6,402 nt of DNA, from positions 1 through 6,402 of the forward strand of contig JACRHY010000029.1 of assembly GCA_016215765.1 (NCBI GenBank). The letters run 5' to 3'. The position numbers and the translations under genes are program-made. Positions 1 to 5,484 of this stretch are shown piece after piece; the stretch's first letter is position 1, and each line of letters begins with the position of its first letter. Under the pieces are notes generated by a model, which saw only the letters and a program-made list of their open reading frames with translations, had not been told where the DNA came from and made no database searches. The DNA comes from Parcubacteria group bacterium (lineage in GTDB: Bacteria; Patescibacteriota; Minisyncoccia; UBA6257; JACRHY01).

Positions 1-294
1 GGCCGGATCAATCATCATCGTGATCATTTCCGGAATTGATTCCATTGACAGCTTAATCGTTTCGGAACTGTCCAGAGTTATATTGAGATACTCGCTGTCA
101 GTAATTTCAAAATGAGTGCCTTCGCCTTCGGTTGCGCCGGGAAGAATGAGATTGAGCGGAGTTTCTTCGGCGTAGGAAGTATTTATTAAAAGAAAACCAC
201 CGATAAAAAAGAGTGTGGCGGCGGTTAATAATAACGCCGTTAAACGAGGATCTGAAGCGTTTTTGGGCGTCTTTAATATTGTAAACGTAATCAC
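1..294 (-). CDS. Exported protein of unknown function, N-terminal 98 codons only (runs off the left edge)
   Basis: I read this partial frame directly from the minus strand; it stays open from a GTG at 294-292 to the window edge. The GTG overlaps the pilB TGA in a GTGA arrangement, so translation is probably coupled to pilB. No other plausible start exists before the signal sequence. Residues 1-17 are polar with three lysines, residues 18-37 form a hydrophobic stretch (rich in Leu, Ala, Phe, Ile), and a small-residue site S-Y-A before Glu43-Glu44 fits signal peptidase I cleavage after Ala42. The mature part starts acidic and Thr/Ser-rich, with alternating hydrophobic residues that suggest beta strands. 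I do not recognise a named family, though it vaguely resembles secreted proteins I associate with Parcubacteria pil loci; that is recollection, not a search. Position suggests a cell-surface or pilus-linked role. It could instead be an anchored protein if the signal is not cleaved. Confidence 0.8.
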   Translation of the reverse strand, partial: MITFTILKTPKNASDPRLTALLLTAATLFFIGGFLLINTSYAEETPLNLILPGATEGEGTHFEITDSEYLNITLDSSETIKLSMESIPEMITMMIDPA

Positions 295-2030
295 GTCTCT
301 GTGGTTTCTCTCAACACTTCTTCCATAAACACGAGACCCTCCAGCGCTTTGATAACGCCGTCCTGGCGCAGGGTGATCATTCCCTGCCTTCTCGCTTCGG
401 CGAATAATTTCGCTTCGGTCGCGCCGGAGCTGATGATTTCCTGAAGTTCCGGCGTCATCCGCAAAACCTCGTATAAAGCGACCCGGCCGCTTGTTCCCTT
501 AAACCGGCAGGAAGCGCAACCGGCGGCGTGATAAATTTCGTAGGGTTCTTTAAACGACAATTTTTCTTTCGCTTCCGGAAGCAGCGCGTCCAGAGATTTT
601 TTTACGGCCGTCTGAATATCCGCCGACGCCGCTTCTTTCTTTTTGCAATTCTGGCAGATTTTGACGATCAGCCGCTGGGCCAGCATCAGATTGAGCGAGG
701 AAGGAAGAAGGAACGGCTCCACCTTCATGTCCATAAGACGCGGAATGACGCCGATGGCATTGTTGGTGTGAAGAGTGGATAAAACGATATGGCCGGTAAG
801 CGCCGCGTGAACCGCCAGCGCCGCCGTTTCGCCGTCGCGGATTTCTCCCACCATAATAACGTCGGGGTCCTGCCGCAAAATCTGGCGCAAACCGGAAGCG
901 AAGTCATAGCCGATTTCCGGCTTGACCTGCGACTGATTGAGCCCGTCAACGAAGTATTCCACCGGATCTTCCAAACTGACGATGTTGACGTCCTCTTTGT
1001 TTAAAATCTGAAGAAAAGAATAGAGAGTGGTCGTCTTTCCGGAACCGGTGGGGCCGGTCAAAAGAATCATTCCAAACGGCCTGTCTAGTCCCTCTTTGAT
1101 GATTTCCCAGTTCCGGCCGGTGATGCCCAAGTCCTTGACGTCCCGTAAACCGATCGTCGGGTCAAGAACGCGAATCGCCGCTTTTTCCCCCATCGGCGTC
1201 GGAAAAGTCGCCACGCGGAAGTCAATATCGCGACCGAAAACAATCGTCCGGAAACGGCCGTCCTGCGGCACGCGCGTTTCGTCAATTTTCAAATTGGAAA
1301 GCACCTTCACGCGCGAAACGATCGGCTGATGCAGTTCAAGCGGCATTGAAGAAACCTCCTGCAAATCGCCCTCCATTCTGAAACGGACTCGCAGGCGCGA
1401 CCGCTGGGGTTCAATGTGAATATCGGACGCTCCCTGCTCCACGGCCTCCCGAAGAGTCGCGGAAACGATTCTGATAATCGGCGCTTCTTCGGCAACGGCC
1501 GCGCCTTCTTCCAGTTGAATAATCCGCTGGAAAGCGGCGCCCTCGCCGCCGGGCCGCGATTTCAACGACTTTATTGATTCTTCCACGACGCTTTTAAAGG
1601 GAGAGTATTTTCGCCAGACGCGCTCCAAATCCGACGGAACGATGATATAAACTCCGAGATTAACCCTTAACTGCTTGGCGATGAATTTCAAAGCGTCCTG
1701 CGCTTTAACGTTGTCCGGACGCAGCATTCCGACAATAAGCATATCGTCCCTTTTTTCCAAAGGAGCGACGGAATAAGTCCGCGACGTTTCGGCGGGAATA
1801 AATTTCAGCAAGTCGGGGGTGACGGCGTCAAGATCAATTTTTTTGAAAGGAACGCCGAGAGCGGCGCTTTTGATTTTGGCTATTTCCGTTTCATCCGCCA
1901 GCCGTCTCTCGTAAATCAAATCCTCGGCGCTTTTTTTGAGCAAAAAGGCCTCCCGCAAAACCTTATCGGCCGCCGCTTGGTTTAAAAGCGTTTTTTTGAC
2001 CAGCTCTTGCAGTAAAATCTTATCGTCCAT
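291..2030 (-). CDS. pilB: Type IV pilus extension ATPase PilB (GspE family)
   Basis: This is the cytoplasmic hexameric ATPase that powers pilin polymerisation, working on the membrane platform (PilC and the PilM/N/O set). At 579 residues it has the usual family length. An N-terminal MshEN-type (T2SSE_N) region lies at about residues 30-140. The motor core shows Walker A GPTGSGKT at 326-333 (Lys332), an Asp box with Glu354-Asp355 in SLEDPVEY, Walker B DPDVIMVGEIRD at 388-399 with Glu396, and a His box with His414 and His421. Two CxxC pairs (Cys459/462 and Cys505/508) form the zinc-binding module typical of PilB/GspE and absent from the retraction ATPase PilT, which supports extension rather than retraction. 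All key residues are intact. The ATG at 2030 begins the normal N-terminus; no Shine-Dalgarno is visible before it. It lies 97 bp after the preceding gene and overlaps the next one. A GspE of a type II system is the alternative, but the neighbours favour T4P. Confidence 0.96.
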   Translation of the reverse strand: MDDKILLQELVKKTLLNQAAADKVLREAFLLKKSAEDLIYERRLADETEIAKIKSAALGVPFKKIDLDAVTPDLLKFIPAETSRTYSVAPLEKRDDMLIVGMLRPDNVKAQDALKFIAKQLRVNLGVYIIVPSDLERVWRKYSPFKSVVEESIKSLKSRPGGEGAAFQRIIQLEEGAAVAEEAPIIRIVSATLREAVEQGASDIHIEPQRSRLRVRFRMEGDLQEVSSMPLELHQPIVSRVKVLSNLKIDETRVPQDGRFRTIVFGRDIDFRVATFPTPMGEKAAIRVLDPTIGLRDVKDLGITGRNWEIIKEGLDRPFGMILLTGPTGSGKTTTLYSFLQILNKEDVNIVSLEDPVEYFVDGLNQSQVKPEIGYDFASGLRQILRQDPDVIMVGEIRDGETAALAVHAALTGHIVLSTLHTNNAIGVIPRLMDMKVEPFLLPSSLNLMLAQRLIVKICQNCKKKEAASADIQTAVKKSLDALLPEAKEKLSFKEPYEIYHAAGCASCRFKGTSGRVALYEVLRMTPELQEIISSGATEAKLFAEARRQGMITLRQDGVIKALEGLVFMEEVLRETTET

Positions 2031-2127
2031 ATCTGATAATAAACGCCGAGGCGTTCAAAAAGACGGCGTCGCGAAAAACTTTTTGAAAAACTTTTGCCCG
2101 AACTGCCGCGAAGACGCCAAAAACGGA
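2031..2127 (-). other. 97-bp gap before pilB with tandem repeat and possible leader hairpins
   Basis: This is one of only two sizeable gaps inside the pil cluster. At 2073-2095 a 12-bp unit, gaaaaacttttt, is followed at once by gaaaaactttt. Nearer pilB, the segment acgccg at 2043-2048 can pair either with ggcgt at 2050-2054 as part of a short five-pair hairpin (aacgc/gcgtt, loop cgag), or with cggcgt at 2064-2069 to give a six-pair stem; the two cannot form together. I see no convincing promoter: a TATTAT lies so close to the ATG that a transcript would start at or in the codon, and no -35 box fits. I see no clear intrinsic terminator either. The gap may adjust pilB expression relative to pilM/N/O, but this is inference. 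Confidence 0.4.
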
Positions 2128-2418
2128 CTAAAACGGCAAAAAGGGATTCGTCCGCCCCAGCTCGCCGACGACAATCGGAGAAATGTATTGGCGCAGATTT
2201 TTAAATTCCGGGCTTTCCACCAGCGCGGTCGGATTAAACTGAAGCTGAGAAAGCTCGCTCGCTCCCTTAAGCTCAATGGGCGCCACCACTTCAATCAGCT
2301 GGGGCGCTTTGAAAAAAAGATAATAAAAAGCCCCCGCGAAAATAGCGATGAAAAGAATAAGCGCCGCGACAAACATCCAATTTAATCCCCTTTTTTCTTC
2401 CGCAATGACAATGGCCAT
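2128..2418 (-). CDS. Small one-helix inner-membrane protein in the pilP position
   Basis: This 96-residue protein has a short charged N-terminus (about residues 1-13), one transmembrane helix at about 15-37, and a roughly 58-residue tail that should face outward. The tail ends in GRTNPFLPF. Its ATG follows the pilO stop by a single base (TAA-T-ATG), so the two are almost certainly co-translated. The place after pilM-pilN-pilO is where pilP sits in Gram-negative T4P operons, and PilP ends its flexible N-terminal part before a beta domain that binds the PilQ secretin. Here nothing resembling that beta domain remains, and the frame stops cleanly. I infer an alignment-complex accessory protein adapted to a cell without secretin. 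Homology to PilP is not shown by the sequence; it could be an unrelated lineage-specific subunit, so I give no symbol. Confidence 0.85.
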   Translation of the reverse strand: MAIVIAEEKRGLNWMFVAALILFIAIFAGAFYYLFFKAPQLIEVVAPIELKGASELSQLQFNPTALVESPEFKNLRQYISPIVVGELGRTNPFLPF

Positions 2419-2419
2419 A

Positions 2420-2998
2420 TTATTTTGCTTGATAATAAACGTCGACGGTTATGTTATAAAGATATTTTTGCGCCGATTTCTGCGTCGGATCAACTCCGCT
2501 TTCTATTTTAAGCGATTTCACGTCCATCAGACGGACATTCGTTTCAAGCATCTGCAAAAACCGCTTGATCTGCTCGTAATCGCCGGAGATCTTGGTGTTA
2601 AAACGCAAAGTGCCGATTCCCTTAGCCGATTTGATCGGCGCCGAAGAAGGACGAATGGCCAGCGACTGGACCGCCGCCGATTGAATCGCCAAACCGCCGA
2701 TCTGCGCGGCACCGTTTAATTGATTGAGCGCCTCGGCGACGTCGCTTTCCTGCGGCAAAGCCAAAGAGAGCGTCTCCTGCAGGCGCGCCACGCTCTGATA
2801 TTCCTGAAGCAGACGCTGAATCTGCTTGATAACGTCCTTTTGCTGTTCAACCGCCTGCGAGCGGCTGGCGACTTCGCTCCGCAAACGCTGCACGTTGTCA
2901 TATTCCGGCCGGATAAAAAGCGCGTAAATGACCAGAGCCGTTATGAACAAAACTCCGCTTCCGAGAATTGAAAATATTCTTTTGGAACTGGCTTTCAT
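2420..2998 (-). CDS. pilO: Type IV pilus inner-membrane alignment protein PilO
   Basis: PilO pairs with PilN in the inner membrane and links the cytoplasmic PilM/PilB side to the outer part of the machine. The 192-residue product has the expected plan: a short basic N-terminus, one membrane helix at about 11-29, a Gln/Arg/Glu-rich coiled coil at about 32-75, then a compact alpha/beta domain (about 85-192). The LPQESDVAEALNQL segment at 81-94, followed by a GGLAI stretch, matches the typical start of the PilO ferredoxin-like fold. Its length is close to the usual one. The ATG lies 7 bp after the pilN stop with an A-rich leader and no Shine-Dalgarno, and the stop is one base before the next gene. 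Sequence identity among PilO proteins is low, so the call relies on architecture and neighbourhood as well as motifs. Confidence 0.9.
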   Translation of the reverse strand: MKASSKRIFSILGSGVLFITALVIYALFIRPEYDNVQRLRSEVASRSQAVEQQKDVIKQIQRLLQEYQSVARLQETLSLALPQESDVAEALNQLNGAAQIGGLAIQSAAVQSLAIRPSSAPIKSAKGIGTLRFNTKISGDYEQIKRFLQMLETNVRLMDVKSLKIESGVDPTQKSAQKYLYNITVDVYYQAK

Positions 2999-3005
2999 TT
3001 TTGTT

Positions 3006-3551
3006 TTATTTTACCGCCCCCTTTTTAAAATACACCCCGATGGCGAATTTAACCGTCCCGCCCTCTTCCAAAATGGAGCTGTCCAAAACGACGCGCTCAA
3101 CCGCCGGTGCGCGACGGAACGCTTCCAGTTGCTGGGCCAGCATTCCGTAAGATTCGGCGCTTCCTTCCAATTTCAGATAATTTTCCGAAGTCGCCAAAAC
3201 GAAGGTGACGTAGCGGATTTTCCTGACGGAGTTGCTTTCAAAAAACGCCAGAAATTGGGACGCGGCGGCGCGCGATTTAATGAGTTCCTGAATGTTCGTT
3301 ATTTGCGAATAAAAACCGATGAAGCTCTGCCGCTCCGATTCGGGAATAACCTTCGCCAGATTGGCGGTCTCATTGTTGAGATCCGCGATGCGCGAATTCA
3401 GATACGCCGAGTAGCCGAATGCCATTCCGAAATAACCGAAAAAGGCGACGAAAAATAAGCCGCCGGTGACAAGCAAAAGCCGCCACGGCCAGCCGACCGG
3501 CAATTTTTCATGACCGATTTTTTCTTCCAATCCTTGAGCGTATTGCGGCAT
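3006..3551 (-). CDS. pilN: Type IV pilus inner-membrane alignment protein PilN
   Basis: PilN normally holds PilM at the membrane through its cytoplasmic N-terminus and forms a heterodimer with PilO outside. The 181-residue product shows a roughly 23-residue cytoplasmic tail, a membrane helix at about 24-47, a heptad-like stretch at about 50-95 and a C-terminal alpha/beta domain at about 108-178. This arrangement and the place between pilM and pilO give the name. The tail reads MPQYAQGLEEKIGHEKLP, then GWPWR; I do not see the INLLPxR-type motif that binds PilM in well-studied species. The ATG at 3551 is the first start after a 71-bp gap from pilM and abuts the 3' arm of an inverted repeat, which may affect its translation. 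No Shine-Dalgarno is visible. Confidence 0.88.
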   Translation of the reverse strand: MPQYAQGLEEKIGHEKLPVGWPWRLLLVTGGLFFVAFFGYFGMAFGYSAYLNSRIADLNNETANLAKVIPESERQSFIGFYSQITNIQELIKSRAAASQFLAFFESNSVRKIRYVTFVLATSENYLKLEGSAESYGMLAQQLEAFRRAPAVERVVLDSSILEEGGTVKFAIGVYFKKGAVK

Positions 3552-3623
3552 ACCGGTTTAATTTTTGTTTTTGACGATTGTGATTGCGATTACGCGACTG
3601 TTTGGATAATTAAATTAAACGGT
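3552..3623 (-). repeat. Inverted repeat spanning the pilM-pilN gap
   Basis: The arms are accggtttaattt at 3552-3564 and aaattaaacggt at 3612-3623. They are perfectly complementary over 12 pairs apart from one extra G in the first arm. In the transcript, the 5' arm begins with the last base of the pilM stop codon and the 3' arm ends at the base just before the pilN AUG. The 47-base loop contains three hexamers in tandem (acgatt, gtgatt, gcgatt at 3574-3591). There is no U-tract of the kind that follows a terminator. Folding would either hide the pilN start region or bring the stop and start together. Confidence 0.65.
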
Positions 3624-4711
3624 CAGGAGACGAAATGTTTGATGCCCAAGCCGATCGCAACACTAAAGGACGATCCGAGAGTTTTCGCCAGCGGCTCTAT
3701 TTCCGGCGCGTAGGACACCATCCGGAAAGGGTCGGCTTTCACCGTCGGAAATCCGAGCTGTTCCTCAAAATACTTTTCAATGCCCAGCAGATTGGCTCCA
3801 CCGCCGGCCAGAATGGCTCTTTCTATTTTTCCGCCGTAACTCGTTTCGTAAATGTTCTTACTCCTCTTAACTTCCCCTATTATAGCATCTAAGAATGGAA
3901 GCAGTATTGTGGATAACTCGTATTCTCCGCCGGAACCGGAAAGTCCCCGTTGTTTCTTCAGGTTTTCCGCCCGCCGCGTGCTTATCCCCAAACTGCCGGC
4001 CAGCGCGTTAGTCAACGATCCGCCGGAAAAATCCGTTTGATTGCTCATTTTCAGAAATCCTTTGTCGGCGACGGAAATGCTCGTTGAACGCGCGCCGATG
4101 TCCACGATCAGAGTCGTCGTCGGATCGCCGGCGATAAGAGATCGCACCATACTCATCCCCTCTATTTCCAAAGCCACCAGTTTCAATCCCGCCATCTTAA
4201 AAATATTCTGATACTTTTTGATGTATTCATTGGGAACGGACACGAGAAGAATCTGCTGTTTTTTCACTCCCTGCTCGTCTTCCCGCTCGCCCACTTTTAT
4301 CCAGTCAATACTCACCTCGGAAATGGGAAGCGGAACGTATTGGCGGGCTTGATACTGTATCGTCTGTCCTATTTCGCCTTCGGACATTATCGGAATTTCC
4401 AAAAGAGTGATAAACGCCAGAAATGTCGGCAAAGAAGCGACGGCTTCTCTGGTGCCGCTTTTCAGGTGTCCGAGAAGCATTTTTAAAAGCTCCGACGTGT
4501 CTTTATCCATCATTTTCAGCGAGCTTGTCTGAATGGCGTTGTTTAACCGCTCCAGATGGCCGTAGCTTTCCAGAAAACCGTAATTTTTCAAACGGGGTTT
4601 TTTTCCGGCCGAGGCCTTAGCGATATCAACTATTTTTATGGACGTGGTGCCGATGTCCACGCCCAGATAGTTGGACGGCCCCAAAATTGATTTTAAAAAT
4701 GGGATATTCAT
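3623..4711 (-). CDS. pilM: Type IV pilus assembly protein PilM (actin-like ATPase)
   Basis: PilM is the cytoplasmic, FtsA/actin-like nucleotide-binding protein of the pilus alignment complex; it docks on PilN and contacts the PilB/PilC side. From the ATG at 4711 the product has 362 residues, the usual length. Motifs in order: phosphate 1 GVDIGTTSIK at 17-26 (Asp19), the QYQARQYVPLP segment at 119-129 that is characteristic of PilM, phosphate 2 LIVDIGARSTS at 201-211 (Asp204), and the adenosine motif AILAGGGANL at 299-308. A TTG 12 codons upstream is in frame but lies on the promoter dyad and would add residues not expected before the MNIPFLKS start, so I prefer the ATG. A -10 box lies on this strand at 4739-4744, making pilM the first gene of the operon. 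No Shine-Dalgarno is visible. Confidence 0.95.
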   Translation of the reverse strand: MNIPFLKSILGPSNYLGVDIGTTSIKIVDIAKASAGKKPRLKNYGFLESYGHLERLNNAIQTSSLKMMDKDTSELLKMLLGHLKSGTREAVASLPTFLAFITLLEIPIMSEGEIGQTIQYQARQYVPLPISEVSIDWIKVGEREDEQGVKKQQILLVSVPNEYIKKYQNIFKMAGLKLVALEIEGMSMVRSLIAGDPTTTLIVDIGARSTSISVADKGFLKMSNQTDFSGGSLTNALAGSLGISTRRAENLKKQRGLSGSGGEYELSTILLPFLDAIIGEVKRSKNIYETSYGGKIERAILAGGGANLLGIEKYFEEQLGFPTVKADPFRMVSYAPEIEPLAKTLGSSFSVAIGLGIKHFVS

Positions 4712-4722
4712 TAGAAAAACAT
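4709..4722 (-). other. Three-codon leader ORF overlapping the pilM start
   Basis: In the pilM leader the minus strand reads ATG TTT TTC TAA, and its stop shares one base with the pilM ATG (TAATG). If the transcript starts near 4732, as the -10 box predicts, this start lies about 10 bases from the 5' end. Ribosomes could begin here and reinitiate at pilM. It may be chance in an AT-rich leader. Confidence 0.3.
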
Positions 4723-4726
4723 TCTG

Positions 4727-4732
4727 TATAAT
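4727..4732 (+). promoter_or_regulatory. Predicted -10 box for comF
   Basis: An exact TATAAT on the plus strand. The expected start at about A4739 leaves a leader of only about 8 bases before the comF ATG, almost leaderless. The -35 region is poor: tattca at 4705-4710, with a 16-bp spacer, matches the consensus at three of six positions. It lies at the pilM start codon. Confidence 0.5.
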
Positions 4733-4738
4733 GTAATC

Positions 4739-4744
4739 ATTATA
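4739..4744 (-). promoter_or_regulatory. Predicted -10 box for the pil operon
   Basis: An exact TATAAT read on the minus strand, facing the comF -10 box. A start at about A4732 gives a leader of about 21 bases before the pilM ATG. No good -35 hexamer lies at 16-18 bp; that region is inside the first codons of comF. Because the two -10 boxes sit within 18 bp of each other, RNA polymerase could not occupy both at once. Confidence 0.5.
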
Positions 4745-4746
4745 CA

Positions 4747-5484
4747 ATGAACGAATTTTTAGCGAAAGCGGGAGCGTTGTTTCTCAACGTTCTCTTCCCT
4801 CCCGTTTGTCTGAACTGCCGGGAGCATCTCATCCTTGAACAAAGCCGGTTTGACGTCATCTGCGACGCTTGCTTTGGAAGCATTGAGGTCCGCGACGCTT
4901 TTTTCTGCCCGGTTTGCTTCGGCCGCCTTCCAAGCGGAAAAAAATCCTGCCATCCGAAAAGCGCTTATTTGCTGGCGGCGGCGGCTTCTTACGACAATGA
5001 TGCCGTTCAAAAACTGGTCTGGCAGCTTAAATACCGCCTTTGCCCTTCCGCCGCGATTCCCCTTTCCGACCTCCTCATCCGCCACCTTGAAATGACGGGG
5101 ATGTCTTTTGAAAACGCGGTCGTCGTTCCCCTCCCTCTCGCGCCGCGGCGTAAAAAAGAGAGGGGATTTAATCAATCGGAATTGCTCGCCGCGGCCGTGG
5201 CGAACCGTTTCGGCGTCCCGCTCGCCCCGCCTCTGGCGGGGCTCGCCGGCGACGCCCTGGAACGGACGAGAAACACGCGGACGCAGGCCGATTTAAAATG
5301 GGAGCAGCGAAAAATCAATGTCGCCGGATGCTTTGCCGTCAAAAATAAAACGGCCGTCGCCGGAAAAAATGTCGTTCTCATTGACGACGTTTACACTTCC
5401 GGAGCAACCGCCGGCGAAGCGGTAAAAGCGCTCAAAGCCGCCGGCGCGAAAAAAATCACCGTCGCCGTCGCGGCAAAAGCGTAG
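4747..5484 (+). CDS. comF: ComF-family phosphoribosyltransferase-like protein
   Basis: ComF/ComFC proteins are cytoplasmic, needed for or helpful to natural transformation, and carry a phosphoribosyltransferase fold. This one has 245 residues, about normal. The N-terminal zinc-finger part has cysteine pairs at Cys21/24, Cys39/42 and Cys54/57 plus Cys68. The core shows VVPLPLAPRRKKERGFNQSE at about 126-145 (a family signature), RTRNTRTQADLKWEQR at about 173-188, and the PRPP loop VVLIDDVYTSGAT at 209-221 with Asp213-Asp214. All hallmarks are present, so it should be functional. The ATG at 4747 directly follows the promoter dyad and has no Shine-Dalgarno. It diverges from pilM and its last 29 bp overlap the end of the ROK kinase gene. 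The family's biochemical reaction is not settled, so only the competence link can be stated. Confidence 0.94.
   Translation: MNEFLAKAGALFLNVLFPPVCLNCREHLILEQSRFDVICDACFGSIEVRDAFFCPVCFGRLPSGKKSCHPKSAYLLAAAASYDNDAVQKLVWQLKYRLCPSAAIPLSDLLIRHLEMTGMSFENAVVVPLPLAPRRKKERGFNQSELLAAAVANRFGVPLAPPLAGLAGDALERTRNTRTQADLKWEQRKINVAGCFAVKNKTAVAGKNVVLIDDVYTSGATAGEAVKALKAAGAKKITVAVAAKA

Larger units (their letters stand above)
4725..4746. promoter_or_regulatory. Perfect 9-4-9 dyad between pilM and comF, a possible operator
   Basis: The arms tgtataatg (4725-4733) and cattataca (4738-4746) are exact reverse complements around a taat spacer. The dyad ends one base before the comF ATG and fills most of the 35 bp between the two start codons. 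Each arm carries a TATAAT on its own strand. The symmetry may reflect only two facing -10 boxes, or a dimeric regulator could bind there. Confidence 0.65.

Noticed and set aside
1838..1997. Three seven-base A-tracts in the first 65 codons of pilB (1838-1844, 1931-1937, 1991-1997), possible phase variation
   Set aside because: Similar A7 tracts occur in pilM and comF at lysine codons, the frames are all intact, and seven bases is short for contingency loci; ordinary codon preference explains them.
1936..2385. A 149-codon plus-strand frame crossing the gap before pilB
   Set aside because: Very Lys/Arg-rich, antisense to pilB's start and to the small membrane protein, with no domain or promoter.
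2033..2451. The word gtttattatca before both pilB and the small protein, read on the minus strand
   Set aside because: An 11-base match between two AT-rich places is expected by chance in a window of this size, and one copy is the coding end of pilO.
2928..3458. A 176-codon open frame on the plus strand opposite pilN
   Set aside because: It lies antisense to pilN and the pilO start, has no recognisable domain, and long antisense frames are expected from this codon usage.
4712..4747. TTG-initiated 12-codon extension of pilM
   Set aside because: It would place the start on the promoter dyad, upstream of the predicted transcription start, and adds residues unlike PilM N-termini.
4759..5175. 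A 138-codon open frame on the minus strand opposite comF
   Set aside because: It is antisense to a clear ComF protein with intact motifs; its product is charged and low in recognisable structure, a shadow frame.
5449..5478. Short stem gccg-cga-cggc before T7 at the ROK kinase stop, a possible terminator for the minus strand
   Set aside because: Four or five pairs with the T-run several bases away; likely produced by Lys codons and GC-rich coding sequence of comF.
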